Shown piece after piece: positions 26,979 through 36,338 of a DNA stretch of 64,000 nucleotides. A program made the translations under genes and the position numbers. Position 1 is the first letter of the stretch. Each line of letters starts with the position of its first letter. The stretch spans positions 3,415,501-3,479,500 of the forward strand of contig NZ_CP058364.1 in the NCBI RefSeq assembly GCF_013391805.1, read 5' to 3'. This DNA comes from Galbibacter sp. BG1. Its GTDB lineage: Bacteria; Bacteroidota; Bacteroidia; Flavobacteriales; Flavobacteriaceae. A model generated the notes under the pieces. It was not told the DNA's origin. It saw only the letters and a program-made list of their open reading frames with translations, and did no database searches.

Positions 26979-29900
26979 ATGCTGAACAAAAGCATTAAAT
27001 TTTTAATTGAAAACAAACTCGTTGCCTTATTATTTCTCATACTTTTTACAGGTTGGGGAATTATAAATGCACCCTTTAATTGGGATACGGGTTTCCTACC
27101 AAATAATCCAGTAGCGGTAGATGCCATCCCAGATATTGGAGAAAACCAACAAATTGTCTCCACTGCTTGGGAAGGTAGATCCCCGCAAGATGTGGAAGAT
27201 CAAATAACGTATCCTCTTACCTCAGCAATAATGGGAATTCCAGGTGTAAAAACCATTCGGAGTTCGTCTATGTTTGGTCTCTCCAATATTTATATCATTT
27301 TTGAGGAAAATGTTGAATTTTATTGGAGCCGAAGCAGAATTTTAGAAAAACTAAACTCCCTACCAAATGGATTGCTTCCCCCTGGGGTGAGTCCGGCTTT
27401 AGGACCAGATGCAACGGGACTTGGTCAAGTATTTTGGTACACCCTCGAAGGCAGGGATGAAAATGGTAATGTTACTGGCGGATGGGATCTCAACGAGCTT
27501 AGAAGCATTCAGGATTACTATGTAAAATACGGGCTGGCCGGAGCAAGTGGTGTTTCAGAAGTAGCGTCTATTGGAGGCTTTGTTCAGGAATATCAAATAG
27601 ATGTAGATCCCGAGTTGCTAAGGCAATATAATATCAACCTTTCCGAGGTGGTAAATGCCGTAAGGAAAAGCAACAAAGAAATTGGAGCACAAACCTTAGA
27701 AATCAATAAGGTGGAATACCTTGTTCGAGGTATAGGTTACGTAAAATCTGTTAGCGATCTCGAAAATGCTGTGGTAACATCCAAAGAATACACCTCAATT
27801 AGAGTAAAAGATGTAGCTAAGGTTTTCTTAGGGCCAGAAGCACGCCGGGGAATTCTTGATAAAGAAGGTGCAGAGGTAGTGGGAGGTGTGGTAGTCTCGC
27901 GATACGGTGCGAACCCTATGGAAGTAATTTCCAACGTAAAACAAAAAATTAATGAATTAAGTGTAGGATTACCTTCCAAAAAGTTAAAAGATGGACGTGT
28001 CTCTAAACTTACCATTGTTCCATTTTACGATCGTAGTAATCTTATTCAAGAAACCCTGCACACCCTCGATGAGGCGCTAACGCTGGAGATTTTGGTTACC
28101 ATTTTAGTTATTGTGGTCATGGTTTTTAATCTTCGGGCATCTATTTTAATAAGTGGCTTACTCCCCATTGCAGTACTCATGGTTTTTATTTCCATGAAAC
28201 TTTTTAACGTAGATGCCAATATTGTAGCCTTATCTGGTATTGCTATCGCCATAGGAACCATGGTAGATGTAGGAGTTATTTTGTCTGAAAATATTATCCG
28301 CCATCTGGAAGCATCAAAAGAAAACGAAACTATCAATAACATTGTCTATAAGGCCACTGCCGAAGTTTCTGGTGCCATTGTAACAGCTGTTCTTACAACC
28401 ATTATCAGTTTTATCCCTGTTTTCACGATGATAGGCGCAGAAGGAAAACTTTTTAGACCGCTTGCTTTTACCAAAACCATGGCGCTTACCGCCTCTATAT
28501 TGGTAGCTCTATTCTTAATCCCTCCTTTTGCGGCTTTTTTGTTCAGAAAAAGAACATGGAAAGGAAATTGGAAACTCATAACTAATGCAATTCTTATCAT
28601 TTTTGGTGCTTTTACTGTAATTAGCGGTTATTTAATAGGACTTTCTTTAATCGCTTACGGAACTATTTCACTGCTTCGGATAAAAAATAAAATTGATAGT
28701 GAAAAAGCGGGTTGGTACCAGATTTTAATCACAACACTCACTATTGTGGCCTTGTTGGCCTCCTATTGGCGTCCACTAGGGTTTGATAGAAATTGGATAC
28801 TTAACTTACTATTTGTAGCAATAATTTGTTTCGGTTTGCTTGGAGTTTTTAAGATTTTCAGCACCTATTACACCCGTATACTCACTTGGGCGATGGAACA
28901 CAAATTAGTCTTTCTCTCCATTCCCAGCGTTTTGGTTGTTCTTGGAGCCATAATTATGCTGAATACCGGAAAAGAATTTATGCCTTCCCTTAACGAGGGA
29001 ACCTTTTTACTAATGCCCACTTCCCTGCCCCATGCCGGAATTGAAGAAAATAAAAGGGTTTTGCAGCAGTTGGATATGGCGGTGGCCAATATTCCAGAAA
29101 TTGAAACCGTAGTAGGGAAAGCCGGAAGAACGAATTCTGCAATAGATCCTGCTCCTCTTTCTATGTATGAAAACATTATACAGTACAAGCCGGAATATAT
29201 GCTGAATGCAAATGGGAACCAGCAACGATACAAAGTTAATGACCAAGGCCTTTTCGAACAAAAAGACGGCCGGTTAATACCCGATGGAACCAATTCTGAA
29301 GCTAAAATATACATTACAAACAAAAACCTAATTGAAGATAAGAACGGTGCTTATTTTAGAAATTGGCGAAGTCATATTCAATCCCCAGACGATATTTGGG
29401 ACGAAATTGTAGCGGCAACCAAACTACCGGGGGTTACTTCTGCACCTAAACTCCAACCTATTGAAACACGTTTGGTTATGCTTCAAACAGGTATGCGTGC
29501 TCCCATGGGAATTAAAGTAAAAGGCGCAGATTTAAAAATCATTGAAGACTTCGGTATTAAACTGGAAGGAATCCTTAAATCGACCAAAGGAGTTAAAAAA
29601 GAAGCCGTATTTGCAGATCGAATTATAGGGAAACCTTATTTGTTAATAGATATTGATAGGGAAAAAATAGCCCGATATGGAATTTCAATAGATAAGGTAC
29701 AGGAAATCCTTGAGGTGGCCATTGGTGGCAAAGTGCTCAGCAAAACCGTGGAAGGCCGGGAAAGGTACAACATTCGGGTGCGCTACCCTAGGGAATTGAG
29801 AAGCCACCCAGCAGATTTAGAAAAAATATATGTCCCAGTAGAAAATGGAAATTCAGTACCGCTAAAAGAACTTGCCGAAATACGTTATGAAAAAGGGCCA

Positions 29901-30689
29901 CAAGTTATTAAAAGCGAAGACACTTTTTTGGTGGGATATGTATTATTTGATAAACAAGATGGTTACGCAGAAGTGGACGTGATAGAAAATGCCCAAAAAA
30001 CAATAGAAAATTCTATTGCTTCTGGCGAGCTTAACATTCCCAATGGGATTAGTTACGAATTTACGGGAACTTATGAAAATCAGCTGCGTGCTGAAAAAAC
30101 GCTTTCTTTGGTAGTGCCGTTGGTGCTTATAATCATTTTTCTAATTCTTTATTTTCAATTTAGATCGGTTTCCACCTCGCTTATGGTATTCTGTGGTATA
30201 GCAGTGGCTTTTGCTGGTGGTTTTATTCTTATTTGGTTATACGGTCAACCTTGGTTTTTAAACTTTAATTTCTTTGGGGAAAACCTTCGGGATTTATTTC
30301 AAATGCATACCATTAATTTGAGTGTTGCCGTATGGGTAGGTTTTATAGCGCTTTTTGGTATCGCAACCGATGACGGGGTCGTAATGGCAACCTATTTAAA
30401 GCAAACCTTTAGCAGGCGTCAACCAGAAAACATACAAGAAATACGAAAGGCTGTTGTTGCTGCAGGGGAAAAACGCATACGCCCTTGTTTAATGACCACC
30501 GCCACCACCCTTTTGGCATTACTCCCTGTATTGACTTCTACCGGAAGGGGAAGTGATATTATGATCCCCATGGCCATCCCAAGTTTTGGCGGGATGCTCA
30601 TTGCGCTTATTACGCTGTTTATAGTTCCAGTGCTATACGGTTGGAGAAAAGAGAGGGAGTTAAATTCCATAAAATCAAGCGAAAAATAA
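26979..30689 (+). CDS. CusA/CzcA-type heavy-metal efflux RND transporter
   Basis: This inner-membrane proton-driven pump exports Cu(I) or other heavy metals through an adaptor and TolC. The protein has 1236 residues, versus about 1050 for E. coli CusA. The N-terminal WEGRSPQDVEDQITYPL and PGVKTIRSSSMFGLS segments, the GTMVDVGVILSENI helix and the late ATDDGVVMATYLKQTF segment are characteristic. The extra length includes an insertion with additional hydrophobic stretches at about residues 530-625, between the two halves, plus extra periplasmic sequence around residues 720-800. It lies 90 bases after HYC_CC_PP and 36 bases before the TolC gene. Metal specificity cannot be read securely. Copper is favoured by neighbours. 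Confidence 0.93.
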   Translation: MLNKSIKFLIENKLVALLFLILFTGWGIINAPFNWDTGFLPNNPVAVDAIPDIGENQQIVSTAWEGRSPQDVEDQITYPLTSAIMGIPGVKTIRSSSMFGLSNIYIIFEENVEFYWSRSRILEKLNSLPNGLLPPGVSPALGPDATGLGQVFWYTLEGRDENGNVTGGWDLNELRSIQDYYVKYGLAGASGVSEVASIGGFVQEYQIDVDPELLRQYNINLSEVVNAVRKSNKEIGAQTLEINKVEYLVRGIGYVKSVSDLENAVVTSKEYTSIRVKDVAKVFLGPEARRGILDKEGAEVVGGVVVSRYGANPMEVISNVKQKINELSVGLPSKKLKDGRVSKLTIVPFYDRSNLIQETLHTLDEALTLEILVTILVIVVMVFNLRASILISGLLPIAVLMVFISMKLFNVDANIVALSGIAIAIGTMVDVGVILSENIIRHLEASKENETINNIVYKATAEVSGAIVTAVLTTIISFIPVFTMIGAEGKLFRPLAFTKTMALTASILVALFLIPPFAAFLFRKRTWKGNWKLITNAILIIFGAFTVISGYLIGLSLIAYGTISLLRIKNKIDSEKAGWYQILITTLTIVALLASYWRPLGFDRNWILNLLFVAIICFGLLGVFKIFSTYYTRILTWAMEHKLVFLSIPSVLVVLGAIIMLNTGKEFMPSLNEGTFLLMPTSLPHAGIEENKRVLQQLDMAVANIPEIETVVGKAGRTNSAIDPAPLSMYENIIQYKPEYMLNANGNQQRYKVNDQGLFEQKDGRLIPDGTNSEAKIYITNKNLIEDKNGAYFRNWRSHIQSPDDIWDEIVAATKLPGVTSAPKLQPIETRLVMLQTGMRAPMGIKVKGADLKIIEDFGIKLEGILKSTKGVKKEAVFADRIIGKPYLLIDIDREKIARYGISIDKVQEILEVAIGGKVLSKTVEGRERYNIRVRYPRELRSHPADLEKIYVPVENGNSVPLKELAEIRYEKGPQVIKSEDTFLVGYVLFDKQDGYAEVDVIENAQKTIENSIASGELNIPNGISYEFTGTYENQLRAEKTLSLVVPLVLIIIFLILYFQFRSVSTSLMVFCGIAVAFAGGFILIWLYGQPWFLNFNFFGENLRDLFQMHTINLSVAVWVGFIALFGIATDDGVVMATYLKQTFSRRQPENIQEIRKAVVAAGEKRIRPCLMTTATTLLALLPVLTSTGRGSDIMIPMAIPSFGGMLIALITLFIVPVLYGWRKERELNSIKSSEK

Positions 30690-30725
30690 TTTTGTTTATG
30701 ATAACATGGTTCTAATACTATTAAA

Positions 30726-31952
30726 ATGAAAAACACATTACATAAAATCTTCACCCTTGCATTCTTTGGTATGGCCTTTACAACAAATGCCCAAGATTTA
30801 AATAACTATATTGAAGAAGCGCTGGAGAACAATCCCGAAATTCAGTCGTATCGATTGCAGTATGAAATTGCCGAAGAAAAACTAAACGAAGCTAGCACCT
30901 TAGGCAATACAGAGTTTGGAGCTGGCTATTTTGTAAGTGAACCTGAAACCCGAACGGGACCACAGCGTTTTAAACTCTCTGTTAAGCAAATGTTACCTTG
31001 GTTTGGAACCATTACTGCAAGGGAAAATTATGCGAGTTCTTTAGCAGAAAGTTCTTATACCGAAATTGCGATAGCGAAACGAAAATTGGCACTTTCCATC
31101 GCACAGTCGTATTACAAATTATTTGCCTTGCAGGCCAATCAAAAAGTGCTTCAGGAACAAATTGATCTCATACAAAACTATCAACAGTTGGCATTAACTG
31201 GCGTTGAAGTGGGAAAAACTTCTGCAGTAAAGGTTTTTCAGCTTCAAATAAGGGAAAATGAGCTGGAAAAAGAGCAAAAGGTGTTTCAGCAAGAATATAT
31301 GGCAGAACAATCGGTATTTAATTCCCTATTGAATAAAAATAACAAGACTATCGTAGTAACTGAAAATTTGGAAATCCCTGAAATATCAGATGAAATTAAG
31401 AGAGACAGTTTAACACTACATCCCGAACTCTTAAAATACGATGCGCTTTACAATTCCATTGCACGTGCAGAAATGCTAAATCAAAAAGTTGGGAGCCCGA
31501 ATTTAGGCATTGGAGTCGACTATATAAATGTATCGGAACGTACCGATATGGATGTAGTAGACAATGGAAAAGATATTTTTATGCCGATGGTTACCCTCTC
31601 CATTCCCATTTTTAATAAAACGATTCAATCCAAAACAGTTCAAAATCAATTACAACAAGAAGAAATAGAAGCAAAAAAAATTGCTAAATTAAATGAATTA
31701 AACTCTTATTTAGACCAAGCGGTCTCCAATAGAACGAATGCGAGAATTGATTTTGAAACCCAGTTAAAAAACTTGGAACAGACTAAAAACGCTGAAGAAA
31801 TATTGATTAGGAATTACGAAACGGAAAGGATGAATTTTGATGACCTTTTAGACATTCTAGATCTTCAGTTGCAAATACAATTAAAAAAGATCGCGGCCAT
31901 TAAAAAATATTATACAGCAAGTGCAATTCTTAATTATATAACAAACATTTAA
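30726..31952 (+). CDS. TolC family outer-membrane efflux protein
   Basis: This outer-membrane channel of the tripartite pump has 408 residues. It carries a signal peptide (HKIFTLAFFGMAFTTNAQ) and begins the mature part with DLNNYIEEALENNPEIQSYRLQ, the standard OEP domain start. Long alpha-helical repeats alternate with GPQRFKLSVKQMLPWFG and a second-half MVTLSIPIFNKTI segment, matching the internal duplication of TolC. It lies 36 bases downstream of the RND gene and 11 bases upstream of DUF3347, so it forms part of the operon. Confidence 0.91.
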   Translation: MKNTLHKIFTLAFFGMAFTTNAQDLNNYIEEALENNPEIQSYRLQYEIAEEKLNEASTLGNTEFGAGYFVSEPETRTGPQRFKLSVKQMLPWFGTITARENYASSLAESSYTEIAIAKRKLALSIAQSYYKLFALQANQKVLQEQIDLIQNYQQLALTGVEVGKTSAVKVFQLQIRENELEKEQKVFQQEYMAEQSVFNSLLNKNNKTIVVTENLEIPEISDEIKRDSLTLHPELLKYDALYNSIARAEMLNQKVGSPNLGIGVDYINVSERTDMDVVDNGKDIFMPMVTLSIPIFNKTIQSKTVQNQLQQEEIEAKKIAKLNELNSYLDQAVSNRTNARIDFETQLKNLEQTKNAEEILIRNYETERMNFDDLLDILDLQLQIQLKKIAAIKKYYTASAILNYITNI

Positions 31953-31963
31953 AATTCAATACC

Positions 31964-32464
31964 ATGAAAACAAATAAGATTATCTCAGGAGTTTTAGCAG
32001 TTACTTTAATATTTACAATGGGAGTTTCCTGTAAAAATTCCAATAGTGATTCAAAGGATTCCAATGGATCCATTTTATTTAAAAACGATTTAACGGAAAA
32101 GACATTTGATCATTATAATGAACTCAAAACAGCGTTGACGCAAGGGAATGCTTCCGAAGCTAAAAAAGCAGGAAAAGCACTTTCTGAAACGATTAGTAAT
32201 AATTATTTAGAGGTTTCAGAATTAAGCAAGGAAATAGCAACTAGCGAAAATATTGAGACGCAACGTATGGCTTTTTCTAAACTTACCGAGGCGATACAAC
32301 CTATTTTTGAATCTAATATTTCTGAAGGTGAGATCTACAAACAATATTGCCCAATGGCCTTTAACAATACAGGGGCTTCTTGGTTTTCCACTTCCAAGAA
32401 AATTGAAAATCCGTATTTGGAGGATATGGCAAAATGCGGTTCGATAAAAGAGGTGATAAAATAA
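31964..32464 (+). CDS. DUF3347 lipoprotein, probable periplasmic metal-binding protein
   Basis: This lipoprotein of 166 residues has a signal ending in lipobox GVSC (about residue 23). The mature part is helical and ends with the motif IYKQYCPMAFNNTGASWFS, then LEDMAKCGSI, which is the conserved cysteine/methionine-bearing C-terminus of DUF3347. In this family the motif resembles metal-binding parts of CusB-like adaptors. It is cotranscribed with the pump genes. A CusF-like metallochaperone function is plausible but inferred. Confidence 0.88.
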   Translation: MKTNKIISGVLAVTLIFTMGVSCKNSNSDSKDSNGSILFKNDLTEKTFDHYNELKTALTQGNASEAKKAGKALSETISNNYLEVSELSKEIATSENIETQRMAFSKLTEAIQPIFESNISEGEIYKQYCPMAFNNTGASWFSTSKKIENPYLEDMAKCGSIKEVIK

Positions 32465-32531
32465 CACACATAGTGGCCTGCTTTTCATTTTAAAACATGA
32501 AAGAGATGAAAACTGAAAAAATATTATATAA

Positions 32532-33761
32532 ATGAATACTTTTCTAAAACAGTGGGGAGAAGCTGCCTATACTACCATCGGATTTTTCTGGATGGCGCTT
32601 TGGGCATTTATCTTAGGTTACATCATCAGTAGTATGATTCAGATTTTCATCACCGAAAAACGAATGCAGGAAACAATGGGTAAAGACGAATCCAAAAGTG
32701 TGCTTTTGGGTACATTTTTCGGTTTTATAAGCAGTTCATGTAGTTTTGCGGCACTGGCATCCACTAAATCCCTTTTTAAGAAAGGAGCTAGTTTTGTCTC
32801 CTCCATTGCCTTTTTATTGGCTTCTACTAATTTGGTAATCGAGCTGGGAATTATTATTTCCATATTTCTAGGATGGCAATTTGTAGTTGGGGAATATGTT
32901 GGAGGACTTTTATTGATTCTCATCTGCTGGATTCTCATTAGAATTATAAATCCAATAAAACTTATTGAAAAAGCTAAGAAAAATCTTGAAAGTAATGATG
33001 GCAACGATGAAAAGGATGCTTCTCAAGATTGGAAAAAACAGATTCAAAAAGAAGAAAGCTGGGCTAGGGTTTCCAAAAAATATAAAATGGAATGGCAAAT
33101 GGTATGGAAAGACGTAACCGTTGGCTTTACCATCGCGGGAATTGTTGCGGCATTTGTGCCAGATTCATTTTTCCAAACACTCTTTATAAACAGTGGCAAT
33201 GGAAATACAGATTTTACTTTTCTGGAAATACTTGAACACGTAATCGTTGGACCCATAGCCGCATTTTTAACATTTATTGGTTCTATGGGAAATATTCCGT
33301 TGGCAGCATTACTATTTGGAAAAGGTGTAAGTTTTGCGGGTGTAATGGCATTTATATTCAGTGATTTAGTTGTTTTCCCAGTATTGAGAATCAATGCAAA
33401 ATATTATGGTTGGAAGATGTCTTTGTTTATACTGTTCTTACTTTTTACGGCATTGATTGGAACTTCACTGGCGCTGCATTATGCTTTCGACTTATTGCAT
33501 ACTTTGCCAGATCCCTCTCAAGTTAAAATACAGGATACCAAGTACTTTAAAGTTGATTATACATTCTTTCTGAATATAGCCTTTTTGGGTATTTCGGGAT
33601 ATCTTATCTATTTGGGATTTTATAAGAAAAAAGATGTGAAACATTCCATGAGTGAAATGGCTCCCAAAAGCCAATTACTTGAAACTATTTTGAAATTTGC
33701 GGCCTTTATTTGCTATGCATGGCTTACCGGTGGATTGATGGTTAAATATTTTATGAACTAA
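32532..33761 (+). CDS. Permease of the ArsP/YraQ (UPF0718) type
   Basis: This integral membrane protein of 409 residues has about eight to ten helices in two halves. A central charged loop (residues 145-185) separates them. The motifs LLGTFFGFISSSCSFAALASTKSLFKKG in the first half and GPIAAFLTFIGSMGNIPLAALLFGKGVSFAGVMAF in the second are the paired repeats of this permease family, with cysteine-containing SSCSFAA. Related proteins export organoarsenicals or are linked with metal resistance. Here the position, 2 bases before the copper ATPase, suggests a metal or metal-complex exporter. The substrate is unknown. Confidence 0.86.
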   Translation: MNTFLKQWGEAAYTTIGFFWMALWAFILGYIISSMIQIFITEKRMQETMGKDESKSVLLGTFFGFISSSCSFAALASTKSLFKKGASFVSSIAFLLASTNLVIELGIIISIFLGWQFVVGEYVGGLLLILICWILIRIINPIKLIEKAKKNLESNDGNDEKDASQDWKKQIQKEESWARVSKKYKMEWQMVWKDVTVGFTIAGIVAAFVPDSFFQTLFINSGNGNTDFTFLEILEHVIVGPIAAFLTFIGSMGNIPLAALLFGKGVSFAGVMAFIFSDLVVFPVLRINAKYYGWKMSLFILFLLFTALIGTSLALHYAFDLLHTLPDPSQVKIQDTKYFKVDYTFFLNIAFLGISGYLIYLGFYKKKDVKHSMSEMAPKSQLLETILKFAAFICYAWLTGGLMVKYFMN

Positions 33762-33763
33762 GT

Positions 33764-36274
33764 ATGAAACACACATATTACATACAAGGAATGACCTGTA
33801 ATGGGTGCAAAAACCACGTAGAACAAACTCTTTCTAAGGTAGACGGAGTGAAAGTGGTTAGTGTTAATTTAGAAGCAGGCACCGCAGAAATCGAAATGGA
33901 AAATCATCTTTCTATCGAAAAATTTCAAGAAGCTCTAAAAAAAGATGGGGGACGCTATGGCATTCATAAAAACAAGGAAAAAAAATCTTGCTGTGATACG
34001 GCTAACAGCGAAAAAAGCGATCCCAGTAAAAAAGGAACAGGTGTGTTTTATTGCCCTATGAATTGCGAAGGAGAAAAAACTTACGATCAACCAGGGGATT
34101 GCCCAGTTTGCGGAATGGATTTGGTAGAAGAGCAACAGATCAATTCAGCAAATGATACTGTTTTTACTTGCCCTATGCACCCCGAAATTGAAAAAGAACA
34201 ACCCGGGGATTGCCCCATTTGCGGAATGGAACTGGTACCAAAAGCTCTTAATCTATCATCGGAAGAGAAAAACTACAAAAAGTTAAAACGTAAATTTTGG
34301 ATCGCACTAGCCTTTACCTTACCTATTTTTATTATTGCCATGTCTGATATGATTCCCAACAATCCTCTCTACAAAATTATGGCGCTAAGGCATTGGAACT
34401 ATATACAGTTTGCCCTTTCCATACCTGTAGTGTTCTGGGCGACTTGGATGTTTTTTGAACGTGCTTACAAATCCCTTAAAACTTGGAACCTCAATATGTT
34501 TACCTTAATTGGGATTGGAGCGGGAATTGCATGGCTTTTTAGCGTGTTCGCTATTATTTTCCCAGATTTTTTTCCAGCACAATTTAAAACTGAAAGTGGT
34601 ACTGTTCATATATATTTTGAGTCTGCCACGGTAATATTGACTTTAGTGCTATTCGGGCAATTATTGGAAGCCCGAGCGCATAGTAAAACCAATTCTGCGG
34701 TCAAAGAACTTCTAAAACTCGCTCCCAATAAAGCGATTCGCATAAAAAACGGAAACGAAGAAGAAATTTCTATCGATGATATCCAAGTGGAAGATATCCT
34801 GAAGGTAAAACCAGGTGATAAAATTCCAGTTGACGGTACGATAACCGAAGGCGGAACTTCTATTGATGAATCTATGATTACGGGAGAACCTATCCCAGTT
34901 TCTAAAACCCAGGGAGATACGGTGAGAAGTGGCACCATAAACGGGAACCAGTCTTTTTTAATGAGAGCTGAAAAAGTAGGCGACCAAACCTTGCTTTCCC
35001 AGATCATTCAAATGGTGAATAATGCCAGCCGTAGCAAAGCCCCGATCCAAAAATTAGCCGATAAAATTTCCGCTTATTTCGTTCCTATTATTGTAATTAT
35101 ATCGGGTATTACATTTGCGGTTTGGGCTATTTGGGGGCCTGCTCCCTCTTATGTTTACGCGCTTATAAATGCCATTGCAGTGCTTATTATAGCCTGCCCA
35201 TGTGCCCTCGGTCTTGCCACGCCTATGTCTGTTATGGTAGGTGTTGGTAAAGGAGCCCAATCGGGGATTTTAATAAAAAATGCAGAAGCTTTGGAAACCA
35301 TGGCTAAGGTAAATACGCTTATTATCGACAAAACTGGAACCATAACCGAAGGGAAACCAACGGTGGAAAGATTGGTGATTACAGATGATAAAATTTCTGA
35401 AAAAGAAGCCTTAAAATATATAGTTTCTGTCAATAGCAATAGCGAACACCCATTGGCATCAGCAACAGTTAATTATGGAAAAGAAAAGGATATAACCCCA
35501 ACTGAAACATCAAATTTTAATGCGATAAACGGAAAAGGTGTTGAAGCGACTGTAGATGATAAAGAAATAAAACTTGGAAACGAAAAGTTAATGGCTTCCG
35601 TTAAGGCAACAATCTCAGAAAAAGTAAAAAATCAAGCAAAAGGATTTCAGGACCAAGGTAAAACAGTTTCTTATCTCGCTGTAGAAAATATTGTAATTGG
35701 ATTTATTGTAATTAGCGACAAAATAAAAGAAACGAGCAAAGAGGCGATTCGGGAACTTCAAGAAAATGGTATTGAAGTTATCATGCTTACTGGAGATAAC
35801 AAAAACACTGCCAAAGCAGTTGCTACCGAACTTAATTTAACCGATTATGCTGCGGAAATGCTTCCGGAGGACAAGCTAAAACATGTGGAGAAACTGCAAA
35901 ATGAAAATAAGGTAGTAGCGGTTGCAGGAGATGGAATTAACGATGCCCCTGCCCTAGCTAAGAGCGATGTGGGTATAGCTATGGGAACCGGTACCGATGT
36001 AGCCATAGAAAGTGCAGCCATTACATTGGTTAAAGGAGATTTACACGGAATTGTAAAAGCGCGGATTCTCAGTGAAAAAGTGATGAAAAACATTCAGCAA
36101 AACCTATTTTTTGCATTGGTCTATAATACTATTGGTATTCCTATAGCCGCGGGTGTATTATTTCCACTATTTGGTTTATTGTTGTCGCCGATGATTGCGG
36201 CTTTAGCTATGAGTTTTAGCTCGGTATCGGTAATAGCAAATGCCTTGCGCTTAAGAAATGCCAAAATTGAATAA
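33764..36274 (+). CDS. copA: P1B-type copper-translocating ATPase
   Basis: CopA pumps Cu(I) out of the cytoplasm. The 836-residue protein starts with a heavy-metal-associated domain (GMTCNGC, C12 and C15). Two short heavy-metal-binding domains follow at about 95-122 and 136-163 (CPMNCEG...GDCPVCGMDLV and CPMHPEI...GDCPICGMELV). The catalytic core has the TGEP loop, the CPC metal site (ACPCALG near 477), the phosphorylated aspartate in DKTGT near 522, SEHPLA, and GDGINDAP near 721. The CPC plus paired transmembrane motifs favour copper over zinc. It begins 2 bases after the permease stop. Confidence 0.95.
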   Translation: MKHTYYIQGMTCNGCKNHVEQTLSKVDGVKVVSVNLEAGTAEIEMENHLSIEKFQEALKKDGGRYGIHKNKEKKSCCDTANSEKSDPSKKGTGVFYCPMNCEGEKTYDQPGDCPVCGMDLVEEQQINSANDTVFTCPMHPEIEKEQPGDCPICGMELVPKALNLSSEEKNYKKLKRKFWIALAFTLPIFIIAMSDMIPNNPLYKIMALRHWNYIQFALSIPVVFWATWMFFERAYKSLKTWNLNMFTLIGIGAGIAWLFSVFAIIFPDFFPAQFKTESGTVHIYFESATVILTLVLFGQLLEARAHSKTNSAVKELLKLAPNKAIRIKNGNEEEISIDDIQVEDILKVKPGDKIPVDGTITEGGTSIDESMITGEPIPVSKTQGDTVRSGTINGNQSFLMRAEKVGDQTLLSQIIQMVNNASRSKAPIQKLADKISAYFVPIIVIISGITFAVWAIWGPAPSYVYALINAIAVLIIACPCALGLATPMSVMVGVGKGAQSGILIKNAEALETMAKVNTLIIDKTGTITEGKPTVERLVITDDKISEKEALKYIVSVNSNSEHPLASATVNYGKEKDITPTETSNFNAINGKGVEATVDDKEIKLGNEKLMASVKATISEKVKNQAKGFQDQGKTVSYLAVENIVIGFIVISDKIKETSKEAIRELQENGIEVIMLTGDNKNTAKAVATELNLTDYAAEMLPEDKLKHVEKLQNENKVVAVAGDGINDAPALAKSDVGIAMGTGTDVAIESAAITLVKGDLHGIVKARILSEKVMKNIQQNLFFALVYNTIGIPIAAGVLFPLFGLLLSPMIAALAMSFSSVSVIANALRLRNAKIE

Positions 36275-36338
36275 GGAATTCGTAAATACATTAATTAATC
36301 TTAGTAATTGCTAATTCCAGTATATAAAACTATATAAA

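Noticed and set aside
28868-29323. Long antisense frame (151 codons) inside the RND pump gene
   Set aside because: It mirrors codon structure of the forward gene, lacks a start context, and the forward protein is clearly conserved.
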